From: Hysterangium stoloniferum | Lineage: Eukaryota; Basidiomycota; Agaricomycetes; Hysterangiales; Hysterangiaceae | Direction: 5' to 3' | Length of the DNA: 64,000 nt | Assembly (NCBI GenBank): GCA_015178975.1 | Contig: WHVD01000016.1 | Coordinates: 868,001 to 932,000, forward strand | Part shown: in pieces, positions 34,323 to 43,559 of the stretch | Layout: every line of letters starts with the position of its first letter | How positions within the stretch are numbered: position 1 is the first letter of the stretch | The notes under the pieces: model-generated | Database searches by the model: none | What the model was told of the DNA's origin: nothing | The model's input: the letters and a program-made list of their open reading frames with translations, nothing else | Program-made: the position numbers and the translations under genes

Positions 34323-34474
34323 ATATACAAGTAACTACCTAACTCACCTAGCACAAGGGAATCCACAGAGAAACAGTCTAAGGAATTCTCCCTGCAAGGT
34401 GTGACCCATAGGCACCCAGTAGTCTAAAAATAACTTTACCTATTACAAAACAGGGGGCCTTCCCCCAATGGAAC
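34323..34474. other. Target repeat interrupted by gypsy-A and LTR G
   Basis: It resembles 37460-37620 (actcacctaaca/agc, gggaatccacagagaaa, gtctaaaaata). Its other half lies left of gypsy-A (27870-27974). No gene is seen. Confidence 0.5.
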
Positions 34475-34756
34475 TGTCATGTATTTCTAAGGTTTTTTCT
34501 ATTTTTCACAATTTCCCCAAAACGAAATTCTTAACAATGGCTTTAAATGTACTTATATCGTGATTATAAAATTTTACAATATCCTCTTGATTTATATTGA
34601 ATTTATGCAATTTATTTTGTATTTTTATCTTATAAATTGAGGGAGCTATGAAATTTCTACCTTTTATTCTTTTTTAACTAATATATCTTCAAACCGGCCA
34701 CCTGGCGCTTATTACACAACACGCGGGAATATTCGTCACAACAAGTGACAGTCATA

Positions 34757-34935
34757 TCACACGACAGTCACAAGGGCACGCGACAGTCACAAAAGGTGCA
34801 TAACAGTCACAAAAGGCACATGACAGTCACAAAAGGCACATGACAGTCACAAAAGGCACATGACAGTCACAAAAGGCGCATGACAGTCACAAAAGGTGCA
34901 TGACAGTCACAAAAGGCACATGACAGTCACAAGGC
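34757..34935 (+). repeat. 20-bp minisatellite, about 9 units
   Basis: The unit tgacagtcacaaaaggcaca is repeated head to tail with small changes (cgacagtcacaagggcacg at the left edge). It lies 210-390 bp upstream of the TATA box of LTR G, the place for upstream promoter elements. Confidence 0.9.
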
Positions 34936-35142
34936 ACGATGGGTGTCACATGCACACTAGCACGGGAATATTATGTCATATATTATGTCATCACATATTG
35001 CTAGGAATATTATGTCATATATTTTGTCATCATATATGCTACAATAGAGAATGGCGGAAATGTCTAAAACATTCCAAGTAAAATAGCTAAAATAGGATAG
35101 AAATAAAGTTCAATATGTCTCTAAATGTCTCAGATCTCAGTG

Positions 35143-35150
35143 TATATAAG
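35143..35150 (+). promoter_or_regulatory. TATA box of LTR G
   Basis: TATATAAG is followed at once by the short palindrome GGAGCTCTGCTCC. RNA start would be expected near 35170-35180, which places the hairpin array inside the transcript. Confidence 0.6.
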
Positions 35151-35236
35151 GAGCTCTGCTCCAGCCATGAAATATAACCAATTTCATCAACCCATTTATC
35201 AACACATCAGTGTGTCACTGCAGCTAGCAGTTTATT

Positions 35237-35866
35237 GCCACCTCTTAGTTGAGCATCTGGCACCTAGGATTCCCTGTCACCTCTTGTTGAGTAATTTGAC
35301 AGCAATCCTACCAATCAGGATTCCCTGCCATCTCTTGTTGAGTAATTTGACTGTTTGTTACATTTCTTGTTATTTGTAGTTTAAGACTTCAGTCACCTCT
35401 TGTTGAGTAATTTGACTGATTATCACATTGCAAATAATCCTTGTTACATTTCTTGTTATTTGTAATCTAAAACTTCAGTCACCTCTTGTTGAGTAATTTG
35501 ACTGATTATTACATTACAAATAATCCCTGTTCCCTTGCTCATTTATTGTGAATCAGTAAAGCATATTCACAAAACATCTTAAAGTGTTTGAGCATAAATA
35601 AACTGCAGCAAGCAGCCTACTCCACCCCAATCTGGGCAGTTGGACATCTAATTCCACCTCTATCAGAGCTGTTGGAAACCCTTGCCACCTCTATCAGAGT
35701 TGTTGGCCCAATCAGATCCCTTGTCACCTCAATCTGAGCTGTTGACTGATCTGTTATTCTCCCTGTCACCTCAATCTGAGTTGTTGACTTTTGTTCTCCT
35801 TTGCCACCTCTTAGTTGAGTAGCTGGCTATCCTTTATTACTTATCCACCTCTAGTTGAGTTGTTGG
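35237..35866 (+). repeat. Array of 12 hairpin units with covarying stems
   Basis: Units of 22-25 nt at 35237, 35276, 35327, 35392, 35478, 35622, 35654, 35684, 35723, 35765, 35803 and 35845, with irregular spacers of 11 to 119 nt. Each folds as outer stem, one-base bulge C, inner stem, 3-6 nt loop, inner stem, 4-5 nt bulge, outer stem. Outer stems are GCCA/TGGC, GTCA/TGAC or CCA/TGG; inner stems CTCT/AGAG, CTCA/TGAG, CCCA/TGGG or CTC/GAG. Both sides change together, except unit 3 (GCCA/TGAC). No reading frame is kept because spacings vary. A structured RNA leader or protein-binding array is the likely role (inference). Confidence 0.8.
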
Positions 35867-36517
35867 TTATCCATTAAAGTAATGAATATTTTAGGTTATA
35901 TTGAGATTAGGAATACATATATTCTAATTTCTACCCGGTTTTTGGCATAAATAAATACTGAGAATATTCTTGCAGAATCCTTAAGACTACATTAAGATCC
36001 TGATAAGTTAGTATCACAGTAGACCCTGTAGGTTAGTGTAAATAAAGCATATATTAGCCAAATAGTGTTTTATTCTATATCTAATCTTTTGACCTGTTTA
36101 TAAATATTTTTACTGTTTGATAAATAGTATAAAATATATATAAACTAGCTAGAATCGAAGTTGAATCTAGATTCTGAATCAGTGAATTGTTATTCATATT
36201 TTAAGTACATATTTTCACAGAAAAAGAACAAGCTTGCAAAAGCAGCTCTCAAAACCTTCTTTGCGAAGTAGGGTGCATATATTCAAGTAAACTCTTGACT
36301 TCAGGGGTTCTAAGTCTATTCATGCTGCCACTGATTGATATCAAATACTTAAATTATTTTACCTTGCAGTGAATTGAGTATTTGCACATTTTGATAGAGC
36401 ATTGGACTCCTTTTTCAGAAAATAGTATTAAAGTAAGGCTAATACATCACAGGAACACTACTACTATGAGAAGGAGAGGGAAAGTGATGGATGGCATGGG
36501 GTTGGACTGTAGACTCA

Positions 36518-36893
36518 GGGACTCCAATAAGATGAGGAAATGGTACTTCCTGGGGTCTGTGACAGAGGTCCCCTGACAGCCCCATGGGCACACAGTGCAA
36601 AGCACTATGTGTCCATTGGGGCATAGGCAGCAGCGTCAGCCTTATGTATGTCAGCACCATTGTTTAGCCATGCCACCACTGCATTGCATTGCAGTGCTGT
36701 TGCACTGTGGGACCACTTTTTGTGCAGGCGGCAGTGCAATTATGTAATCACACTTGCACCTTTGTCTGTACTGTTTTGTAGGTACATAATAAAATAAAAT
36801 AAAATAAAATCAATACCCTGACAGACTTCAATAAGATGAGAAAATGGTGCTCCCTAGGGTCTGTGACAGAGAGTCCCCTGACACAGCTTGCTG
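36518..36893. repeat. Two-unit tandem repeat of about 62-70 bp split by a retroposon-like insert
   Basis: 36518-36578 and 36824-36893 share caataagatgag.aaatgg and gggtctgtgacagag..ccctgaca. The insert 36580-36815 separates them. Confidence 0.72.
36580..36815 (+). mobile_element. SINE-like or retroposed insert with (TAAAA)n tail
   Basis: The 236 bp insert ends in a taaaataaaataaaa-type tail (36788-36810) and is flanked by CCCTGACAG (36571-36579, 36816-36824), as target-primed retroposition would leave. The minus strand contains a short ankyrin-like stretch AVVAWLNNGADIHKADAA (about 36640-36690). It may therefore be a retroposed gene fragment rather than a tRNA-derived SINE; no RNA polymerase III boxes are evident. 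Confidence 0.55.
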
Positions 36894-37347
36894 AAGACAC
36901 CTTCTGAGAATATAATGATGAGAGGGAAGGGCTGGGAACTTAAAGGGGGGTAATCTAAGTCAATTTTCAAACTGAAGAACTGTAGTATATATGAAAAGAT
37001 CTTTATACTACATTGAGACAGATGATTGGAAGGCTGATTAGAGAAGTAAAGTGTCAAACATATCAAAGGAAGTGGGGGACAAGGTGGTGAACAAATGGAA
37101 ACTAAATATAAGTACTAAAAACAATACTAAAGGGTCTGAGGTGGTGAGTAAGGTGTATACTTGGGGATGGAGATGGAGGAGTGAAGGGGATGGAGATGGG
37201 ATGGGGTGCTAAAGGGCTAGAATACAATGTAAACAAATATTGGGGGCACTGTGAGTGGTAATGATGTGGGCAGGGGTACTGATAATGAGAGAATGAGGGT
37301 TGTCTAGTCAAAGACAGGTTGTAAGGGGTCTGAAATGATGGGATCCT
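36894..37347 (-). repeat. LTR C fragment, minus orientation
   Basis: It aligns inversely with 50903-51350. The end GGATCCTAACA is at 37347, and the TATAAAG box and RNA start AGTTTGAAAAT lie 34 nt apart on the minus strand (near 36970-37010). The outer part is missing at 36893. Confidence 0.7.
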
Positions 37348-37788
37348 AACAAATGCTAGTGTAAGGGCCTCCTCAGTAGAGCCTGTGGTACTCACACTAG
37401 ACCAACTAACAGAGGATATCCAGAGTATATTAGGTAGCTACTAGATACAGATAAGGACTACTCACCTAACAGAGGGATATCCAGAGAGAAAAGGATAAGG
37501 AGGCGCCTCTGCTAGATGTTCCGAAACATGGGGGTGTCTAAAAATAGAATGACAGCTTACCCTCAATGGTCCATAACTATCTACTCTATCCTAGAATATT
37601 CCTAGAGGATGGAACAGTCCTCTGAAAAGTGTGAGAAAAATATAGGAAACAATATAAAATAACCTCTAAGGGTTAGTAAGTATAGACATGACAAAAACCA
37701 AGAGACAAGACATAGAATGTCCCCTTACAGCTAGATGATCAGAAATATCATGGCTGGATAACACTTGCTGCTTCATCTATTGCATTGC
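37348..37788. other. Repeat-derived DNA without a gene
   Basis: It shares 37360-37620 with the flanks of gypsy-A (27870-27974 and 34323-34474). Tandem-like ctaacagagg.atatccagag occurs twice (37405 and 37467). No coding signal. Confidence 0.5.
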
Positions 37789-38612
37789 TGTCAGGGTGTT
37801 GAGATTCAGAGGGGACTAGGTGGAAGACCAGAAGGTCTGCACATATGTAACTGGGTGTCTGGTTCTAAAACAAATGGAGCTTGGCTTCAACTTATGTGTT
37901 GCACCCTTGCACAAAGTGTCTCATTGCTCTGGTTTTCAACCAAACAAGAAAATTATAAGTCAATCAAACACTTGGCTAATAATTGGGGGTTGAAGTCTAA
38001 GGTTGAAGGCAGATTAAGTCTCAGGCTGGCTGAGGACTAAAGTACATGGTGTTGAGCTTGTGAAAAGACTAGAACAGGGGACCTAAGTCCAAATTCAAAC
38101 TGAAGAATAGCAGTGTACAGGTAGAGGACTTTATACTAACTAGGATAGAGATACAGAATGATATGGAACATGACAGAGTTCCAAAACAGAATTACAAGCA
38201 ATATTTGGAAGAGTGAGATGTGGAAAACAAGTAACAGATCAAATGATGAATATACAGATTAAACAGAATAATAGTAATTCAAAAGAAAAGTGAATCCTAC
38301 AGGTAAATGATGCAAGGAATAGCAGAAGGCTGTCAGAAGGAAAATGACCAACAAACTAAGACTAAATGTGATGAAACACAAGTATTCTAAATATTGTGAG
38401 GTGGCAAATAAAACATACAAGTAGAATGGGTAACAGGAGAGCATTGGGATGGAGATGGGATGGGATGACCAAGAGGGTAATCTACAAAAGAACAGGTGTT
38501 GAGGCACTGCAGGTAGTGACACTGTGGTCAGGGATACTGATAGTGGTGTGCCAAAGGGTTTCAGGGTAAAACCAAGTTGTGGGGGTCCAAAATGATAGGA
38601 TCCTAACAAGCT
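37789..38612 (-). repeat. LTR C' (3' LTR of a decayed gypsy element)
   Basis: It is similar to LTR C in layout: end GGATCCTAACA at 38612, TATAAAG and AGTTTGAATTT spaced 34 nt on the minus strand (near 38090-38140), and the cttggcttcaacttatg block at 37879-37897. The left boundary is approximate. Confidence 0.62.
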
Positions 38613-39955
38613 GGAAGCTTACTAAAGGGTAGACAATGATCCTGGCTTGCCTGGATTTGCAGTATAAAAGTCCAAAACAACTTCAGTAGCATTTCCAAAT
38701 TCAGTGGCAAAAATCCAGGATGTTTCTTTGTCAATACTGTAATAGCCAGACCACTTAACTAAGTAGAGTAGCTTGTAAATGTGAGACCTGTTATTGATTT
38801 TTTAGTCTAGAATGGCTTTAATTTCAAACTTAGGCTCTCTGTCAATGATGACTGGTGGGGAGAGATTGCATGCATTCAGTAATGGTATTTGGTGTCCTGG
38901 ATTCCAACATAGAGGCATGGAAAACCAGCTGTACCACACACATGGTATCAGGGAGCTGAAGGGTAGAAGAATGCATGCCAACTTGTGCAATGATTTCAAA
39001 AGGGCCAAGGTATTTCTCAGCAAGTATTTCAATAGGTCAGTTAGTCCAGAAAAACTCAACTTTGAGAAAGACTTGATCTCCAAGCTTGAAATCAGGGGCC
39101 TGGAGATGTCCTTGGTCAGCTGACTTGTGGATGTAGGCTTGAGCATTGAGTATGGACTGCCATATGGTTGGTGAAGTCTATCAAGCTCTGTAATAAACTC
39201 ATGAGGACATGCAGAGGCCAGATCACACTCTGGATGGACTGTAGTATTGGGGATTATAGCCTTTTTTCATGAAGAAGGGTGAAAGGCTAGTAGTAGCATT
39301 CAGAGTGTTGTTGTATGCAAAATCTGTTAAGGGTAGGAGGTCCAACCAATTATTGTGTTGATAGTTGCAGTATATTTGCAGATATTATTCCAATGTTTGG
39401 TTAACTCATTCAGTCTGTCCATCACCTTCAGGATGGTGTCCCAAAGTGAAGTGTAGTTTCATATTGAGGGCTGTTTGAAGGGATTTGAAGAAGTGTGAGA
39501 TGAATCCAGAGCCTTGATCTGAGGTAACATGAGACAGAATGCCATGTTTGGAGAAAACATGGATAACAAATAGTTTTGCAAGTTCTTGAGAGGTAGTTGT
39601 ACCATGTGTCAGAATAAACACACTCTGCTTAGAAAGTCTGTCAACCACAACCAAAATAGAGGTAATAAAGGAATGGGAAGGGGGAAGGTGTTCAATGAAA
39701 TCCATGGAAATGGAGTTCCACAGACACTCCAGTATGGGAGGTTGCTTGAGTAGACCATAGGGCTGGTGGCACTGGGCTTTGGAATGCATACAAGTCATAC
39801 AAGACATGCAGTAATGTTTTACAAGGTTGCAGATGCCTGGCCAAGTGTATTCTCAACAAATAGTGCTAAGGGTTGTGTTATAGCCAATGTGACCAGGGAT
39901 GGGATGCTCATGTGCATATTGCAGCACATGCAAATGAAGAGTTTCCAAGTCTAGT
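38613..39955 (-). pseudogene. Gypsy-C' pol fragment (integrase end and chromodomain)
   Basis: The minus strand gives integrase CMTCMHSKAQCHQPYGLLKQ and SMDFIEHL..HVTSDQGSGF..HHPEGDGQTE (39406-39807) with the Asp and Glu of the core visible. Then come the C-terminal SH3-like part and a chromodomain (EPKFEIKAILD, LVKWSGYYSIDKETSWI; 38690-38850). The N-terminal pol and gag are missing. Several stops. Confidence 0.78.
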
Positions 39956-39956
39956 G

Positions 39957-40490
39957 TTAAGCTTGGGGCTTATGGGTAAGTATCTAGGGAAAACCCACAG
40001 ATGTTCTGAGGACAGGTAGGACTTACCTTCAGCTTATACATATGCTGTGCCCTTGCATGATTGTTGAGTCCAATTTCAGGCAGGAGGATATGGGGAACCC
40101 AGGGACTCCAAGAATATACAAAGAGATAGAGATGGGAAGCCTGGGGGCACCAAGGCTATGTCTCATTTGGAGGCCTGCAGGTTCTGAGAATATGCTGGTG
40201 TATAGTATACTAGGACAAGTAGATGGAATACTATGTTGGTGCTAAGTTGATTTTCTGATCAGATTGTAAGTACAAACATATGCTAGAACTATATAGAACT
40301 AAAGATTATTGTACTACTAATCTGGTGAGATAAAAAAGAGAAAACAGGTGAACAACAAACTGTTAGATTATGTAATACCAACCATTGTTCCAATTGTTAC
40401 TTAATACAGCTCTAAGTTCAGTGTGTATATAATCTAATAGGAACAGGCACTTGAGGTTATATCCTTAAGTATAAGACTGAACCTACCCAA
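39957..40490 (-). repeat. Probable LTR H (gypsy type), boundaries partly unclear
   Basis: It starts TGTTAAGCTTGGGG and contains the cttcagcttata..ctgtgccc block shared with LTRs A-E (40027-40053). No matching copy or target duplication was found, so the right end is not certain. Confidence 0.45.
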
Positions 40491-40492
40491 GG

Positions 40493-40523
40493 TCAGGTGG
40501 TGTAGTGGTTAACACCCTTGTTA
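40493..40523 (+). other. tRNA-like 5' half (A box), truncated by Tc1 element 2
   Basis: The stretch tggtgtagtggttaacac fits an A box and D loop. The sequence stops at the Tc1 terminus, and no B box is found beyond the element at 42754. It could be a SINE head, a dead tRNA gene or chance. Confidence 0.25.
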
Positions 40524-40759
40524 TACAGTGGGGGACAAAACTGTTCCAATGATTTTTTATATGTCAAAGAATATTGAATCACTCAATGAGTACTTGACCA
40601 ATTGACCTGAAATTTTTAATTTAGGTAGTCATATGTTGGCTATATACCCTAATAATTCTATCACATAAGCATTATTTGTCATCAAACTATAAATCAAATA
40701 CTAATGCAATCTCATTGGAACAGTTTTGTCCCTGGTACATATATAATCCAATACAAATC

Positions 40760-41251
40760 ATATAATCTAGTACTTGGTGTAACCCTCCTTGGCATCCAAA
40801 ACAGCTGCAATCCTTCTAGACATACTCTCTATCAAATTCTGACAAATAGAAGCAGGAATCCTGTCCCAATCTGTCTGGACCCTTTCTCATAACTCCTGAA
40901 TACTCCTTAGGCTCCACTTCATACTCTAGTAGCCTCTTCTTGAGGTAATGCCAAAGGTGTTCAATTGGATTAAGATCAGCAGATTGAGGGGGCCATATCA
41001 TGACATCAAAATAACTGCCATTAAGCCAATTGGTGGTCTTCTTGCTCTTGTGTTTGGGATCATTGTCTTGGTGAAAGACAATATCCCCAGTCTTCTTCTT
41101 GTAATGCTTGAGAGATTCTTGAAGTTCATCCTCCAAAATGCTAACATAAAGTTCAGCATCCATCCTCCCATCAATCTTGGTGGCATATCCTGGTCCTTCC
41201 CAGAACATACAACCCCACAACATCAGATTCCCCCCTCCAAACTTGACTGTG
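40760..41251 (-). pseudogene. Tc1 element 2 transposase, C-terminal half only
   Basis: The minus strand reads FGGGNLMLWGCMFWEGPGYATK, FHQDNDPKHKSK (second Asp) and LNPIEHLWHYLKKRL (Glu). It has a frameshift near 40890 and no first Asp, because the rest was lost at 41252. It is inactive. Confidence 0.85.
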
Positions 41252-42532
41252 TGTTACAACCAGAAATCCCACCAGACTCCGGGCACTAACTTATACGCAC
41301 CTGCACCCTATACACACCCATTGTCAGTTTACTGGAATTCCCACTGGACTCTGTACATCAGACTTGTCTACATTCGACTTCATTATGTTGTGTTTCAGTC
41401 ACTGGAAAACCCACTGGACTCCATCTCTGTCTATGTCCGACCTCGTCCCATGCGTCAGTCACCACACCCCACTCAGAAGACCTGTCATCCCTCTAACAGA
41501 GCCCTGTTCCCATTTTAGTCAAATGACCTGTGACGATTCGGACTCTGCTCCCACTCTGTTTTCCGTTATGGTTTATGATTTGTCACTATTTGGACTCCAC
41601 TCCATTCCATCCCATTCCTAACACCAAATTTGGTGTTTACTATTCCTGTTTTATGTTTTGCTTGTTTCGTTTCATCATTACTGGATTCGGTATGACATTC
41701 ACTCCACGGTCTATTTAAACTGGAAGATGTTGTACATACAATCCAGTCAGAAAATCGGCTTAGATTCCCCCCAGTAATCTAATACATTTTCCGCTCTAAA
41801 CTCCTACTTGAATCACACTGCTCACACTAATCGGAGCCCACAGGCTCTGGCGCATCTATCTCTCTTACCTATCTCGACTCATGACCCCATGACCCATGAC
41901 CTATGACCCCACGACCCACGACCCCCACCTGGGGAGTCCGGGCAGGGGTCATGGGTCATGGGTGAGATAGGTAAGAGAGATGATGTGCCAGAGCCCGTGG
42001 GCTCCAACTAGTGTGAGCGGTGTGATTCAAGTAGGAGTTTAGAGCGGAAAATGTATTAGATTACTGGGGAATCTAAGCCAATTTTCTGACTGGATTGTAT
42101 GTACAACATCTGCCAGTTTAAATAGACCGTGGAGTGAATGTCATACCGAATCCAGTAATGATGAAATGAAACGAGCAAAACATAAAACAAGAATAGTAAA
42201 CACCAAATTTGGTATTAGGAATGGGATGGAACGGACCAGAGTCTGAATTGTGACAGGTCATTTGACTAAAATGGGAATGGGGCTCTGTTAGAGGGATGAC
42301 GGGTTTTCTGAGCGGGGTCTGGTGACTAATGTGCAGGATGAGGTCGGACATAGACAGAGACAGAGTCCAGTGGGTTTTCCAGTGACTGAAACACAACGTA
42401 ATGAAGTCGAACATAGACAAGTCTGACGTACGGAGTCCAGTGGAAATTCCAGTAAACTGACAATGGGTGCATATAGGGTGTGGGTGTGTATAAGTTAGTG
42501 CCCGGAGTCCGGCGGGATTTCTGGTCGTAACA
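41252..42532. repeat. Inverted pair of LTR A copies (head-on, about 600-bp arms)
   Basis: A plus-oriented LTR A (41252 to about 41930, starting TGTTACAACC) meets a minus-oriented LTR A (about 41931 to 42532, ending GTCGTAACA). Both lack the LTR end that would lie at the centre. No target duplication borders the pair, and Tc1 sequence was deleted with it, so it arose by rearrangement or by two insertions with loss between. Confidence 0.85.
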
Positions 42533-42757
42533 TCATGTGACAGGGACAAAACTGTTCCAATGAGACTGCATTAGTATTTGATTTATAGTTTAATGACAAA
42601 TGATGCTTATGTCATATAATTATTAGGGTATATAGCCAACATATATGACTACCTAAATTAAAAATTTCAGGTCAATTGGTCAAGTACTCATTGAGTTATT
42701 CAATATTCTTTGACATATAAACAATCATTGGAACAGTTTTGTCCCCCACTGTATATG

Positions 42758-43320
42758 TGTTAAGTTCTGGATCTCCAGGCAGATTTTTTGGTGGATATTC
42801 TGGACACTTCCCCAGAAATATGTGCACAGAGTTCCTGGAGATTAGTCTTGGGAGTATCAGCATATTACCAGGTTACAAGATGGACTTGGCTTCAGCTTCT
42901 GTTCTACACCCTCATGCACTCACTTGGGTGTCCATATTTCAGAGGGCAGATATATACTGGAGAGTTCCGGGTGTTGGGCATACAGAAAGAACAAAGGAAC
43001 AGGCTAACTAAGTCAAGACTAAGTTGAGATTAAAACTGGATTGTAAGTACATGACTATGGAAGACTATATAATTGTTCCAATAATTGTACTACAAATCTA
43101 GGAGTACAATAAACCCCATTTGGAAATGTTTCCAAACTAAGCACACAATAACAAGTCAGATGAATGAAGAACAAGGATGGGAATAGATCAGGGAATAAAT
43201 GCAAGAACAATAAACAAATGGATGATCATCTGTCAACCAGTCAGTTACCAAATGTGGGACAAAGGAACAGACTTGGAATATCCATGGATATCTGATCCTA
43301 TCTGGAAATGGATCCCAACA
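42758..43320 (-). repeat. LTR E, uninterrupted copy
   Basis: The 563 bp unit begins TGTTAAGTTCTGG and ends GGATCCCAACA. It lies exactly between Tc1 element 2 (ends 42753) and Tc1 element 3 (starts 43322). TATAG and the candidate RNA start AGTTTTAATCT are spaced 32 nt on the minus strand. Confidence 0.78.
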
Positions 43321-43559
43321 CTACAGTGACTCCAAAACCCTTTCCATGCTAACCCCAAATGCAGTGTGTGAAGTGCACCGCCTTACAGCATGGGAATTCC
43401 ACTTAGCTTTGGTGGAGTCATACATAGTACATACCCTTGGCTACAAGATTGCTCCCTGGGTCACATTATTTGGGCCACAGGTGTAGAGATATGATCAATT
43501 TAAAACAGCAATACCATGGAAAGGGTTTTTTCACTTTTGAACTGGAAGGGTATTTACAT

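Larger units (their letters stand above)
34475..36451 (+). repeat. LTR G: 1977-bp solo LTR with minisatellite and hairpin array
   Basis: The ends TGTCATGTATT and AATACATCACA form an 11-bp inverted repeat with one mismatch, flanked by GGAAC on both sides (34470-34474, 36452-36456). TG..CA ends and a 5-bp duplication indicate a solo LTR. From left to right it has an AT-rich part, a 20-bp minisatellite (34757-34935), a TATA box (35143-35150), 12 small hairpins (35237-35866), and an AATAAA-like polyadenylation region (about 36045). No open frame of note. Orientation is taken from the TATA box. Confidence 0.8.
40524..42753 (-). mobile_element. Tc1-like element 2 with both termini, centre replaced by inverted LTRs
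   Basis: Left end TACAGTGGGGGACAAAACTGTTCC-type and right end GGAACAGTTTTGTCCCCCACTGTA-type are inverse, each with terminal TA. Long inverted repeats extend about 200 bp (40524-40740, 42533-42753). The N-terminal half of the transposase is missing where the LTR A pair (41252-42532) lies. Confidence 0.85.

Noticed and set aside
34757-34935. Regular 20-bp repeats that could suggest a CRISPR array
   Set aside because: Units are contiguous with no unique spacers, in a fungal LTR; this is a minisatellite.
35237-35866. Hairpin array read as a repeat protein
   Set aside because: Spacers of 11-119 nt break any frame and stops occur in all frames; the conserved feature is base pairing.
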